Source of the DNA: Ignavibacteriales bacterium
Lineage (GTDB): Bacteria; Bacteroidota; Ignavibacteria; Ignavibacteriales; Ignavibacteriaceae
Assembly (NCBI GenBank): GCA_020061465.1
Contig: JAGUYG010000032.1
Span: 1 to 64,000 of the forward strand
Length of the DNA stretch: 64,000 nucleotides
Direction: 5' to 3'
Shown: piece by piece, positions 1 to 8,239 of the stretch
Position numbering within the stretch: position 1 is the stretch's first letter
Layout: every line of letters begins with the position of its first letter
Position numbers and translations under genes: made by a program
Notes under the pieces: model-generated
The model's input: the letters and a program-made list of their open reading frames with translations, nothing else
Told to the model about the DNA's origin: nothing
Databases searched by the model: none

Positions 1-86
1 CTAAAGATCCTACGGATAAGTCTCTCTCTTTTTAAGAGAGAGATTATCCCGAAGGGATGCCTTCGGCAGAGTGAGTTAAATTTATT
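1..86. repeat. Palindromic repeat cluster at the window edge
   Basis: Two hairpins lie back to back: CTCTCTCTTTTTAAGAGAGAG, then CCCGAAGGGATGCCTTCGG. The sequence AAAGATCCTACGGATAAG beside them resembles the GGATCC/TTCGGAA repeats found elsewhere in this window (about 540-683, 30190-30260, 48640-48832). No coding potential joins it to the gene that follows. It sits exactly where the missing 5' part of the Dps-like gene would be expected. Confidence 0.6.
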
Positions 87-482
87 TTGGACAGATATGA
101 TGTAAAGCTTCATAACTACCATTGGAACGTAAAAGGAATGCACTTCAAACCTGTCCATGAGATGACAGAATCATATTACGATTATTTTGCCGAACAGTAT
201 GATGAGGTTGCCGAAAGAATTATACAGCTTGGCGGCAAACCTTTTTCATCATTACAGGATTATTTGAAACACACTTCGCTAAATGAAGAGAGTAAAACCG
301 ACTTCGATGCGAAATTTGTATTGAATTCGATTCTAACCGATTTTGAAAAGCTTAATAATGCATATAAAGAAATTTCTATTACTGCCGGGGAAAGCAGCGA
401 TGTTCCAACGGCAAACATTGCCGATGAAAATGTTGCATGGTTAGAAAAGCAAATTTGGATGATCAAAGCAAGCATTGGTTGA
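87..482 (+). CDS. Dps-family ferritin-like protein, N-terminally shortened
   Basis: Seen: the protein begins MDRYDVKLHNYHWNVKG, carrying the Dps signature HNYHWNVKG with its ferroxidase histidine. It has the helix-B acidic stretch (YDEVAERIIQLGGKPF) and ends in the usual EKQIWMIKA motif. Family knowledge: Dps proteins form 12-subunit cages that oxidise and store iron and protect DNA; they are usually about 150-170 residues with some 20-30 residues before the HNYHW motif. Only about nine residues precede it here. The only start is a TTG, an in-frame stop lies at 72-74, and palindromic repeats occupy the sequence upstream. Inference: the 5' end was lost to a repeat insertion, so this may be a decaying gene, though the metal-site region looks intact. 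Confidence 0.75.
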   Translation: MDRYDVKLHNYHWNVKGMHFKPVHEMTESYYDYFAEQYDEVAERIIQLGGKPFSSLQDYLKHTSLNEESKTDFDAKFVLNSILTDFEKLNNAYKEISITAGESSDVPTANIADENVAWLEKQIWMIKASIG

Positions 483-748
483 TAGAAATACAATATGCCG
501 ATTCAACTAATGGAACGGCATTAATATTAATGAGTCTTCTCTTCCGAAGGATCGTTCTGAAAAAAGGTATTTTCATCAAGAAAATGTTTCGATTATTTCC
601 GAAGGATCCCGAATGCTTTCGGGAAAGAATATTCAAATATAAAATTTCCAAATCGGAACGATCCCGGCTGCTGTCGGGATAAGACCTTTTTAGATACGCC
701 TCATTAATCGGTCGCTAATTATCATTCATAAAGAAAGGAATAATAAAA
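483..748. repeat. Intergenic region with three GGATC/TTCGG palindromes
   Basis: Copies of the same repeat family lie at about 540-560 (TTCCGAAGGATCGTTC), 597-626 (CCGAAGGATCCCGAATGCTTTCGGGA) and 651-683 (CGGAACGATCCCGGCTGCTGTCGGGA). Each holds a small inverted repeat, CCCGAATGCTTTCGGG or CCCGGCTGCTGTCGGG. No credible gene is present. A Shine-Dalgarno-like AAGGAA at 735-740 serves the next gene. Confidence 0.6.
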
Positions 749-1294
749 TTGGAAGTACCGACAAAAATATTTTTCACCAAAGGGGTTGGCAAACACAAAG
801 ATTATCTCAGCTCCTTTGAGCTTGCACTAAGAAATGCAGGGATAGAAATATGTAATCTCGTTTCGGTAAGCAGCATTTTCCCGCCGTCGTGTAAGCGCAT
901 TAGCCGAGAAGAAGGATTGAAAGAATTAAAGCCCGGACAAATTACTTTTGCAGTGATGGCAAGAAATTCTACAAACGAACCTAACCGTTTGATTGCTGCC
1001 TCGATAGGCGTGGCAATCCCTGCCGACAATTCACAGTACGGTTATCTTTCGGAATATCATCCTTACGGTGTTAAAGAAAAAATCGCCGGCGATTATGCGG
1101 AAGACCTTGCAGCCCAAATGCTTGCAACAACTCTCGGCGTTGAATTTGATGCTGAAGCGGATTGGAATGAAAGAGAACAGGAATTTAAAATGTCCGGAAA
1201 AATTGTAAAGACTTTTAATATCACTCAGACTGCAGAAGGTGATAAAACAGGATTATGGACAACTGTATTAGCTGCGGCTATACTTTTAGCCTGA
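749..1294 (+). CDS. pdaD: Pyruvoyl-dependent arginine decarboxylase
   Basis: Converts arginine to agmatine for polyamine synthesis. The enzyme is made as a proenzyme that cleaves itself between two serines, leaving a pyruvoyl group. Seen: the cleavage region [13 protein letters not shown], with the Ser-Ser pair at residues 41-42, followed by [26 protein letters not shown]-type conserved blocks and the EYHPYG motif. The 181-residue length fits the archaeal/Chlorobi/Bacteroidota form. The start is TTG with AAGGAA eight bases upstream. It stands alone, with about 85 bases to the next gene. Confidence 0.93.
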   Translation: MEVPTKIFFTKGVGKHKDYLSSFELALRNAGIEICNLVSVSSIFPPSCKRISREEGLKELKPGQITFAVMARNSTNEPNRLIAASIGVAIPADNSQYGYLSEYHPYGVKEKIAGDYAEDLAAQMLATTLGVEFDAEADWNEREQEFKMSGKIVKTFNITQTAEGDKTGLWTTVLAAAILLA

Positions 1295-1381
1295 TTCATT
1301 AAATGAAGATTTATTTGATAACTACATATAACTTTGTGAAATAGAAAAATATTTATTCTTACAAAAAGGATATTTCACAAA

Positions 1382-1852
1382 ATGGAAACAAAACCGATTC
1401 AGGATTATTACCCGGACGATGTTGCACACTGTTACGGCTGCGGAAAGCTCAACAAGCACGGACATCAGATAAAAACATTCTGGGATGGCGATGAAACTGT
1501 TACCAGATTTACACCGAAAGACTATCATACCGCAATTCCCGGATATGTTTATGGCGGTTTGATCGCTTCTTTAATCGATTGCCACGGAACGGGAACTGCG
1601 GCATTAGCAGCTTACAGAGCAGAGGGAAGAGACTTTGACACAATGCCTCCTTTTCGTTTTGTTACTGCTTCACTCCAAGTGGATTATTTAAAACCAACTC
1701 CGCTTGGTGTTGAACTTGAGCTAAGAGGAAAGGTATTGGAACTAAAAGGTAAAAAAGTAATTTCTGAAATTACTCTCACAGCAAATGGAAAAATAACTGC
1801 TAAAGGAAAAGTTGTTGCAGTCCAAATGCCTGAGAACATGTTGAAGGATTAA
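1382..1852 (+). CDS. PaaI-type hotdog-fold thioesterase
   Basis: Likely hydrolyses a cytosolic acyl-CoA thioester; the substrate cannot be told from sequence. Seen: a hotdog-domain pattern with GYVYGGLIASLIDCHGTGTAA, where the central helix carries the Asp, then the strand LQVDYLKPTPLGVELELRGKV. An N-terminal CYGCGKLN motif resembles the Cys-rich start of some PaaI-like family members. It is the first gene of a tight three-gene run with the methyltransferase 14 bases downstream and a metal-exporter-like membrane protein. Confidence 0.8.
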   Translation: METKPIQDYYPDDVAHCYGCGKLNKHGHQIKTFWDGDETVTRFTPKDYHTAIPGYVYGGLIASLIDCHGTGTAALAAYRAEGRDFDTMPPFRFVTASLQVDYLKPTPLGVELELRGKVLELKGKKVISEITLTANGKITAKGKVVAVQMPENMLKD

Positions 1853-1866
1853 CGTTAGATTATAAG

Positions 1867-2493
1867 ATGGAAAATAAACACCATTGGTACGATGGTTTAT
1901 TTTACGATAAGCTGATTGCTCCTAATCAGGACAGAATGTTCAGTAAAATTAAAGATATAATTGAACCGGATTCTGAAATACTCGATGTCGGCTGCGGTAC
2001 GGGAAGGTTGGAATTTTTTCTATCGGATAAATGTAAGAAGATTACAGGCATCGACTTATCTAAAAAGAATATTAAACAAGCAGAACAAAATTTAAAAAAG
2101 AGTAATCACAATAACATAGATTTTAAGCATATAGGATTTGATAATTTCGTTAAAAATAATTCACACACTTTTGATTACGTTATTGTTACATACGTGATTC
2201 ATGAATTACCGTATGGAGAGAGGTTGTCATTACTTAAAGGCATTTCAGGAATTTCGAAAAAAATTGTTGTAGGTGATTACCTGGTTCCGCGTCCCCAGGG
2301 GTTGTGGAATGTAATAAATGAAATAGTTGAATTCGCTGCAGGGAAAGATCATTATGATAATTTTAAATCCTTTGTAAGGCATGAAGGAATTGCCGGTTTG
2401 CTGGATGAACCCGGTTTAAGAATTCATTACGAAATTAAAAACGATCCATCAACAAGCCACATTACTGTGTTAACCAGATCAGATAATTCATAA
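1867..2493 (+). CDS. Class I SAM-dependent methyltransferase
   Basis: Seen: motif I ILDVGCGTGRLEFFL (residues about 38-52), the acidic strand ITGIDLSKKNI that binds the SAM ribose, and a post-I VIVTYVIHEL segment. The 208-residue length is normal for a small Rossmann-fold methyltransferase. The substrate is unknown. It lies between a thioesterase and a membrane transporter with gaps of 14 and 15 bases, so the three genes are probably co-transcribed. Confidence 0.85.
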   Translation: MENKHHWYDGLFYDKLIAPNQDRMFSKIKDIIEPDSEILDVGCGTGRLEFFLSDKCKKITGIDLSKKNIKQAEQNLKKSNHNNIDFKHIGFDNFVKNNSHTFDYVIVTYVIHELPYGERLSLLKGISGISKKIVVGDYLVPRPQGLWNVINEIVEFAAGKDHYDNFKSFVRHEGIAGLLDEPGLRIHYEIKNDPSTSHITVLTRSDNS

Positions 2494-2508
2494 AAAAAGA
2501 AATTCAAA

Positions 2509-3348
2509 ATGGAAGTTATAATTGATGTTTTTAAGGAATCAGTAAAAGTCACACTTTTTGTTTTGGTGATGATGGTTGCTGTAGATTTTATAAATGTTAA
2601 AACTAAAGGAAAACTGGAATCAATTCTTCAGACCGGAAACAAGTGGAAGCAATATATTGTATCATCGCTGCTAGGCTCAGCACCGGGCTGCCTTGGTTCT
2701 TTCGCGGGAGTTTCTCTTTATATTCACGGTATGATAAGCTTTGGCGCGCTCACAGGTTTAATGCTTGCTACTTCAGGCGACGAAGCATTCATTATGCTTG
2801 CAATAATTCCGGATACTGCTTTGATTTTGTTCGGTATCCTTTTTTTGCTCGGAATTTTTGCGGGTTATTTTACCGATTACTTCATTAAAAAATTTAACAT
2901 TGCCACCTGTACTGACTGCGAATTTAAACAATATCACCCCGGCAAGGAGGGATACAAACATTATTTTAAGGATCACATCTGGACGCATATAATTAAAGGG
3001 CATCTGTTAAAAGTTTTTTTGTGGACATTCGGCGCACTGCTGGTTGTTGAATATGCAATGACTTTCGCCGATCTTCAGAACATAACTTCGGACTACACTT
3101 TTTTATTATTTATTCTTGCTGCTCTCATTGGATTGATACCTGAATCCGGTCCGCATTTAATTTTCGTTATGCTTTTTGCTAAAGGATTAATTCCCTTTTC
3201 CGTTTTATTTACAAGTTCAGTTGTTCAGGACGGACACGGAATGCTGCCCATGCTTTCTTATTCGGTTAAAGATACCCTAAGGATAAAAGTATTCAATCTT
3301 ATATTTGGATTGGTATTCGGACTTATTATTTTTTTAGTTGGGTATTGA
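2509..3348 (+). CDS. Putative heavy-metal exporter, ArsP_2-like membrane protein
   Basis: A hydrophobic protein of 279 residues with about eight candidate membrane segments in two related halves. Half one has GSAPGCLGSFAGVSLYIHG followed by GALTGLMLATSGDEAF. Half two has GLIPESGPHLIFVMLFAKG followed by SVVQDGHGMLPMLSYS. This two-fold pattern, with conserved GxxP and Asp/Glu in the membrane, matches the ArsP_2 family often annotated as a 10TM heavy-metal or manganese exporter. A central CTDCEFKQYHPGKEGYKHYFKDHIWTH-type loop is rich in Cys and His and may bind metal. The transported ion is inference. Confidence 0.7.
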   Translation: MEVIIDVFKESVKVTLFVLVMMVAVDFINVKTKGKLESILQTGNKWKQYIVSSLLGSAPGCLGSFAGVSLYIHGMISFGALTGLMLATSGDEAFIMLAIIPDTALILFGILFLLGIFAGYFTDYFIKKFNIATCTDCEFKQYHPGKEGYKHYFKDHIWTHIIKGHLLKVFLWTFGALLVVEYAMTFADLQNITSDYTFLLFILAALIGLIPESGPHLIFVMLFAKGLIPFSVLFTSSVVQDGHGMLPMLSYSVKDTLRIKVFNLIFGLVFGLIIFLVGY

Positions 3349-3455
3349 TGGGGGAATGATCTTACCGAAATACAATTACCTATTTCGATGAGAAGTTAAC
3401 TGTGGGTGATTTCCATTCCACGCACTACTTCTGATTACTCTAATCAAAATTAAAA

Positions 3456-3602
3456 ATTCACGTTACGCACGTTTAAAAGATGACATCTTTTCCCATAAAA
3501 CATCAAACATTAATATTTTAAAATATACCTCAATTTGGTCAAATTTTATTTAAGACATAAAGATGTCATCTTTACAAACCCAGCTTTTTGCGTTACATGA
3601 GT
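3456..3602. repeat. TIR element with CATGTTACGCA-type ends, copy 1
   Basis: The left end reads TTCACGTTACGCAC (3458-3470). The right end, TTTTTGCGTTACATGAG, is its inverted partner (3585-3601). Just inside each end lies a near-perfect palindrome: AAAGATGACATCTTT at 3475-3490 and its reverse complement AAAGATGTCATCTTT at 3559-3573. The arms thus repeat both the outer tag and an inner hairpin, like a REPIN (two inverted REP hairpins). Two further copies of the outer tag pair lie at 33922-34064 and 34780-34911. The rest of the 3349-3715 gap shows no gene. Confidence 0.7.
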
Positions 3603-3715
3603 TAATAACTTCACATTGTAAAACTCGCTTAAATTTTTGCTATTTCTGTAATTAAGGTAGTAAATTAGCATCAGTAAAATCCCAAGGCAAAAGTAAATAA
3701 TATAAAGGCTATAAT

Positions 3716-6481
3716 TTGCTGACACCCGAACAGCAAGCTAGAGAGAACATTGACAAACAGCTTATACAATCAGGCTGGCTTGTTCAAGATTTTAAGGAGC
3801 TTAATCCTTCAGCTTCATTAGGAGTTGCTGTTCGTGAATATCCCACCGAAAGCGGTTCTGCAGATTATATTTTATTCGTTGATAGAAAACCAATTGGGGT
3901 AATAGAAGCAAAACGTGAAGGCATAACGTTGAGTGCTGTACATGACCAAACTACAAGATATGCAGCTGATAAATTAAAATTCATCTTCAAAAAAGAAGAG
4001 CTTCCTTTTCAATACGAATCAACCGGAACAGAAACATATTTTACCGATGCGCGTGATCCTGTTCCCAGACAAAGAGAAATATTTAATTTCCACAAACCGG
4101 AAACACTTTACGAATGGATTAAGCAGGAGAGTTCACTTCGAGCACGACTAAGAATGTTCCCGCCCCTTAATACCGATGGTTTAAGAGCATGCCAAAGCAT
4201 TGCAATAAAAAACCTTGAAGAATCCTTTGCGGATAATAGATCAAGAGCTTTGATTCAAATGGCGACAGGTGCCGGAAAGACCTATACTGCAATCACGTCA
4301 GTTTATCGTCTGTTAAAATTTGCAAAAGCTAAACGAATTTTATTTTTAGTTGATACTAGAAATCTTGGTAAGCAGGCTGAGCAGGAATTTCAGGCATACA
4401 AACCTAATGACGACAAAAGACTTTTCACTGAACTCTATAATGTTCAGCGTCTCCGTTCAAATTTTATTGATCCTTCCACACATGTTTGCATCAGCACAAT
4501 TCAGAGAATGTATTCCATCTTAAAAGGCAAAGAGCTTGATGAATCCCTCGAAGATGATTCGCCGTATGAATCTAAAATCATTGATAAACCCGTTGACGTT
4601 GCTTACACTCCAAACGTTCCTATTGAAACATTCGATTTTATAATTATTGATGAATGCCATCGCTCAATTTATAATTTATGGAAGCAAGTGCTCGATTACT
4701 TTGATGCTTTTATGATTGGGCTTACTGCTACTCCCGATAAGCGGACATTTGCATTTTTCCATGAAAATATTGTAAGCGAATACACATTAAAGCAGTCAAT
4801 TGCGGACAGAGTGAATGTAGGCTATGATGTTTATACAATTGAAACCGAGATCACAAAGCATGGTGCAAAAATTCAAGCAAAACAATTTGTAGATCTCCGC
4901 AATAAAATGACAAGAAAGAAGGAATGGAAGCAGCTTGATGATGAGGTGATTTATGAAGCTAATCAGCTTGATAAAGATATTGTAAATCCAAGCCAGATTA
5001 GAAACATAGTTCGCGAATACAAAAGAGTTCTTAAAGAGGAATTTTATCGCGAACGAGAGGAAGATTATGACGTTCCCAAAACATTGGTCTTTGCAAAAAC
5101 CGACAGTCATGCTGAAGATATTGTTCACATTGTGCGTGAGGAGTTTGGCGAAGGAAATGATTTTTGTAAAAAGATAACCTACAATACAAAGCCTGAAGAT
5201 CCCGAAAAGATACTTCAGAAATTCCGTACGGGATATTATCCTCGAATTGCCGTAACCGTAGATATGATTGCAACGGGCACTGATGTTAAACCGATTGAAG
5301 TGCTCATCTTTATGCGCGATGTTCGCTCTCGTAATTATTTCCAGCAGATGATTGGTCGCGGAACAAGATCATTCAGTAAAGACGAGCTTGTTAAAGTCAC
5401 GCCAAGCGCTAAGCTGAATAAGGAAAGATTTTATATCATTGATGCTGTCGGTGTCTTCAAATCAATTAAAGTTGATTATCCTATTGTAGATAAAAAACCA
5501 ACCGTTCCTCTTAAGGATTTAATGAAAATGGCGATTCTTCAGCCGGATGAAGATAACCTTTCATCTCTTGCAGCCAGACTATCAAAATTAGATAAGCAGA
5601 TTTCCGATACTGACAGAGAAAAATTTAGAGAGCTCTCTGAAGGCAAAAGCATTACTGAAGTTGCAGTTAATCTTGCAAATGTTTACGATCCCGATGCAAT
5701 AAACGAAAGAACCAAGCAAATTTTTAAGCTGGCAGAAGATACCGAGCCGACTGAACAACAAATCAATCAAACAATTCAACAATTTAGCAATGCAGCAATT
5801 AAACCATTCGACAATCCAAAACTTAGAGATTTTATTGAAACTGTGCGCCAAAAAATTTACCAAATAATTGATGAGACAAATCCCGACAGAATAACATTTT
5901 CCGGTTTCGACACTCAAGCAAAAGAAAATGCAGATGAGATAATAAATAACTTCCGAAAGTTTATTGACGAGAATAAGAATGAAATAATTGCTTTGAAAAT
6001 CCTTTACTCGCAGCCGGAGCGACGAAAAGAATTGACTTACAATATGGTTAAGGATTTACGGGACGCTTTGCTTAACCCGCCGTATAATTTATCGATAGAT
6101 CAGGTTTGGAATGCATACCAGCATGTTGAACCTAAAGCCGTAAAACTCCGAACTCCCAAGGGAATGCTGACAGATATAATTCCTTTAATTAGGTTTGAAC
6201 TAAAAATTGATACGATGCTTGAACCATATAGTGAAATTGTAAACCGTAACTTCCGTGATTGGGTGTTTAAGCGTAATGCCGGACCAGTACAGTTTACCAA
6301 TGAGCAGATGGATTGGCTGAGAATGATAAAAGACCATGTTGTGTCTTCTGTAAGAATTGATAAAGATGATTTTGAACTTTCTCCATTTGTTGATGAAGGC
6401 GGGTTGGGTAAGTTTTATCAGGTATTTGGGACAGAAACAGAAAGGATTATTGAAGAGATTAATGAGGAACTTGCAGCATAA
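3716..6481 (+). CDS. hsdR: Type I restriction enzyme, HsdR subunit
   Basis: The translocase/nuclease subunit, which cuts DNA when HsdS-HsdM meet unmethylated target sites. Seen: an N-terminal PD-(D/E)XK nuclease with Asp50 and IEAK (Glu64, Lys66); Walker A MATGAGKT near residue 185; the DECHRS box near 312; GLTATPDK; and motif VI QQMIGRGTRSF. A long C-terminal helical domain of the EcoEI_R_C type, with FELSPFVDEGGLGKFYQVFG, ends the protein. Length (921) is normal for the EcoEI-like group. The start is TTG, preceded by AAAGG at 3703-3707. Its tail TERIIEEINEELAA is duplicated, in diverged form, at 7151-7195 beyond the GxxExxY cassette. Confidence 0.95.
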   Translation: MLTPEQQARENIDKQLIQSGWLVQDFKELNPSASLGVAVREYPTESGSADYILFVDRKPIGVIEAKREGITLSAVHDQTTRYAADKLKFIFKKEELPFQYESTGTETYFTDARDPVPRQREIFNFHKPETLYEWIKQESSLRARLRMFPPLNTDGLRACQSIAIKNLEESFADNRSRALIQMATGAGKTYTAITSVYRLLKFAKAKRILFLVDTRNLGKQAEQEFQAYKPNDDKRLFTELYNVQRLRSNFIDPSTHVCISTIQRMYSILKGKELDESLEDDSPYESKIIDKPVDVAYTPNVPIETFDFIIIDECHRSIYNLWKQVLDYFDAFMIGLTATPDKRTFAFFHENIVSEYTLKQSIADRVNVGYDVYTIETEITKHGAKIQAKQFVDLRNKMTRKKEWKQLDDEVIYEANQLDKDIVNPSQIRNIVREYKRVLKEEFYREREEDYDVPKTLVFAKTDSHAEDIVHIVREEFGEGNDFCKKITYNTKPEDPEKILQKFRTGYYPRIAVTVDMIATGTDVKPIEVLIFMRDVRSRNYFQQMIGRGTRSFSKDELVKVTPSAKLNKERFYIIDAVGVFKSIKVDYPIVDKKPTVPLKDLMKMAILQPDEDNLSSLAARLSKLDKQISDTDREKFRELSEGKSITEVAVNLANVYDPDAINERTKQIFKLAEDTEPTEQQINQTIQQFSNAAIKPFDNPKLRDFIETVRQKIYQIIDETNPDRITFSGFDTQAKENADEIINNFRKFIDENKNEIIALKILYSQPERRKELTYNMVKDLRDALLNPPYNLSIDQVWNAYQHVEPKAVKLRTPKGMLTDIIPLIRFELKIDTMLEPYSEIVNRNFRDWVFKRNAGPVQFTNEQMDWLRMIKDHVVSSVRIDKDDFELSPFVDEGGLGKFYQVFGTETERIIEEINEELAA

Positions 6482-6671
6482 TTGTCTGAACCGGGATTCG
6501 CAGGATTATTGGATTTTCTGGACTAGAATTTTAGTTTCCGAATGATTTCCGAATATAGTATTAATCTTTTATTTTGACGTAAAATGAAAAGTAATTGTAT
6601 GGCCAAATTTTCGAATCGTTTCCAAAAAAAAATCCTGTTAATCTTAAAATCCGATAAATCCTGGTTAAGAC
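6480..6671. repeat. GGATT-type inverted repeat left of the GxxExxY gene
   Basis: It begins right at the hsdR stop with TGTCTGAACCGGGATTCGC and further GGATT units. It ends before the GxxExxY start with AATCC units and ATCCTGGTTAAGACA, the inverted partner. GGATT pentamers recur at roughly ten-base spacing on the left arm and AATCC on the right arm, so the whole forms a long imperfect hairpin. Related copies are at 7050-7147 and, inside hsdS, at 10080-10207. The middle (about 6525-6625) is AT-rich filler with two TTTCCGAAT units. Confidence 0.8.
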
Positions 6672-6672
6672 A

Positions 6673-7056
6673 ATGAAGTATGAAGACATAACAAAACGTA
6701 TTATTGCTTGTGCGATGAGGGTGCATTCTATTTTAGGAAACGGATTTCAGGAAGTTATCTATCAACGTGCACTCGCAATAGAAATGACTCTTGAAGGATT
6801 AAATTTCGAAAGAGAAAAAGAAATGCCTATATTTTATAAAGGGCATAAGATCGGTACCCGCAGAGTAGATTTCTTTGTAGAAGAAAAAATTATGGTTGAA
6901 CTGAAAGCAATAATATTGTTAGAAAATGTCCATCTCGCACAAGGGAAGAATTACCTTGAAGCTTATAATATGGAAATTGGTTTATTGATAAATTTTGGAG
7001 CGAAGAGCCTTGAGTTTAAGAGACTGTATAATCGTCTGAACGAGGAAGATGTCTGA
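6673..7056 (+). CDS. GxxExxY protein (PD-(D/E)XK-like small nuclease fold)
   Basis: A 127-residue protein named for its motif, seen here as GNGFQEVIYQ (Gly24, Glu27, Tyr30). A compact PD-(D/E)XK-like core follows: RRVDFFV (Asp66) and MVELKA (Glu76, Lys78), then NYLEAYNMEIGLLINFG. Biochemical function is unestablished; a nuclease-like fold is inference from Asp-x9-Glu-x-Lys. The gene is framed by two copies of the same inverted repeat, and the TGTCTGA of the right copy supplies its stop codon. It interrupts an otherwise coupled type I R-M locus. A mobile or repeat-associated cassette is the simplest reading. Confidence 0.85.
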   Translation: MKYEDITKRIIACAMRVHSILGNGFQEVIYQRALAIEMTLEGLNFEREKEMPIFYKGHKIGTRRVDFFVEEKIMVELKAIILLENVHLAQGKNYLEAYNMEIGLLINFGAKSLEFKRLYNRLNEEDV

Positions 7057-7147
7057 ACCAGGATTATAATGATTAAAGGATTATCTGGATTAAGAAAAAT
7101 TAAACCATCCTGTAAATCCGTGAATCCGATAAATCCAGGTTCAGACA
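7050..7147. repeat. GGATT-type inverted repeat right of the GxxExxY gene
   Basis: A 98-base unit starting TGTCTGAACCAGGATT and ending AATCCAGGTTCAGACA, a clear inverted pair. GGATT units on the left and AATCC units on the right make a long imperfect stem. The first bases overlap the end of the GxxExxY gene and provide its TGA. Confidence 0.85.
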
Positions 7148-7150
7148 TTT

Positions 7151-7195
7151 ACAGAAAAAATTATTGAGGAAATAAATAAGGAATTGGCAGATTAA
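7151..7195 (+). pseudogene. Displaced remnant of an hsdR 3' end
   Basis: Read in frame, this stretch encodes TEKIIEEINKELAD then TAA. The live hsdR ends TERIIEEINEELAA then TAA at 6437-6481. Eleven of fourteen residues match, with silent and replacement changes between the two, so it is a diverged copy and not a fresh duplication. It starts directly after the repeat that closes the GxxExxY cassette. Inference: the cassette entered near the 3' end of an hsdR gene, or two hsdR alleles recombined across the repeats, leaving the old tail stranded. Confidence 0.75.
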
Positions 7196-7222
7196 ATTTT
7201 TTATAAGCTTAAAGGAGGCATT

Positions 7223-8239
7223 ATGCAACTCAATAGAATAATTGTTCACGAAATAAAGAAAAACGTGAACGAAACAGGAGCAACTTGCGAGTATTCAAAC
7301 AAACAGTTACCAATTGATGAAGAATCAATTAATCTAGTAACAATTCTAGATGAAAGATATTTAGCTACTGGAGTTACTTACGGGATTTTTAAGAATGATG
7401 AAAATGAGTTTTTCCCATCTAATTTTAATCAAATGAATAGTAATCAAACAGATGAGAATTTCATTTCTTTTTCTAAAAATGCAATTGAAGTTTTAACTAA
7501 TCAAATTAAAAATATTCCTTTTGCAAAGGGTGGTTATTTCGTTTTTACTGATTATACTAAAAATGAAGTAAGTTATTTTTCAATTTTCTTAATCCGAAAT
7601 ACAAAAGGTATTTTATTTAGAAAGAGTCAAGATTCAGATTCTTTTAGAATAAATCCAACTACACATATTGATCTTGATAAATTGGCAATGGCTTGCAGAA
7701 TAAGTAGAACAAGATATCATATTTTAGATGGTAAATATCTTAGCTTTATTAAACATAAATTACCAGATATATCGGAATACTTTATTAACTGGATTGCAGC
7801 CACAGAAATTGAAAGTAGTCGTGTTTATACGGAGGAACTATTTAAATTATCAGGAGTTATCACTAGACCAAATCTTGAAGACGGAAGTACAATGAGTCTT
7901 GATGAATTCCGAGAAAGGATATATAATTATATTCAATCAAGACCTGATGGAATAATTAATCTTCATCGTATGGGTGAGCATTTTTACAACAACGAGCAAT
8001 ATTTAATTAATTTTGCGGAAGATAAGGGTTATACAATTGACTCTGAATTCAAGGTAGACAAAAGAAAAACTAAAAAATTCATTCGTATCAACGTTAATGC
8101 TGATGGTATTCAGTTGAAGTTTACACGTGGGGAATACAATAGACAAGTACGTATCGAACCGAATAATCCTAACATTGTTATTATTGAATCTGAAAGATTT
8201 GCTAACAAACTAAGAGAAGAACTAAACCATAATGAATAA
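7223..8239 (+). CDS. NdpA/NA37-like nucleoid-associated protein in the R-M operon
   Basis: A 338-residue soluble protein. Seen: the central block KGGYFVFTDYTKNEVSYFSIFLIRNTKG, then HIDLDKLAMACRISRTRY and YLSFIKHKLPDISEYFINWIAA, an arrangement I associate with the 37-kDa nucleoid-associated (NdpA/YejK) family. Family members bind DNA or the nucleoid; their role near restriction genes is not established. The start has a strong AAAGGAGG about eight bases upstream (7211-7218). Its 3' end overlaps the next gene by eight bases, so translation is probably coupled. Family assignment is from memory of motifs. Confidence 0.65.
   Translation: MQLNRIIVHEIKKNVNETGATCEYSNKQLPIDEESINLVTILDERYLATGVTYGIFKNDENEFFPSNFNQMNSNQTDENFISFSKNAIEVLTNQIKNIPFAKGGYFVFTDYTKNEVSYFSIFLIRNTKGILFRKSQDSDSFRINPTTHIDLDKLAMACRISRTRYHILDGKYLSFIKHKLPDISEYFINWIAATEIESSRVYTEELFKLSGVITRPNLEDGSTMSLDEFRERIYNYIQSRPDGIINLHRMGEHFYNNEQYLINFAEDKGYTIDSEFKVDKRKTKKFIRINVNADGIQLKFTRGEYNRQVRIEPNNPNIVIIESERFANKLREELNHNE

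Noticed and set aside
87-482. A sequencing frameshift in the Dps-like gene
   Set aside because: Reading the other two frames upstream gives no Dps-like N-terminus, so a single-base error would not restore it.
437-682. An 81-codon open frame over the repeat region after the Dps-like gene
   Set aside because: It crosses the Dps 3' end and three palindromic repeats, has no protein-like pattern, and no ribosome site.
6673-7056. The GxxExxY gene as an antitoxin or fourth R-M subunit
   Set aside because: Its repeats and the hsdR scar indicate a separate cassette; it is not coupled to the restriction genes.
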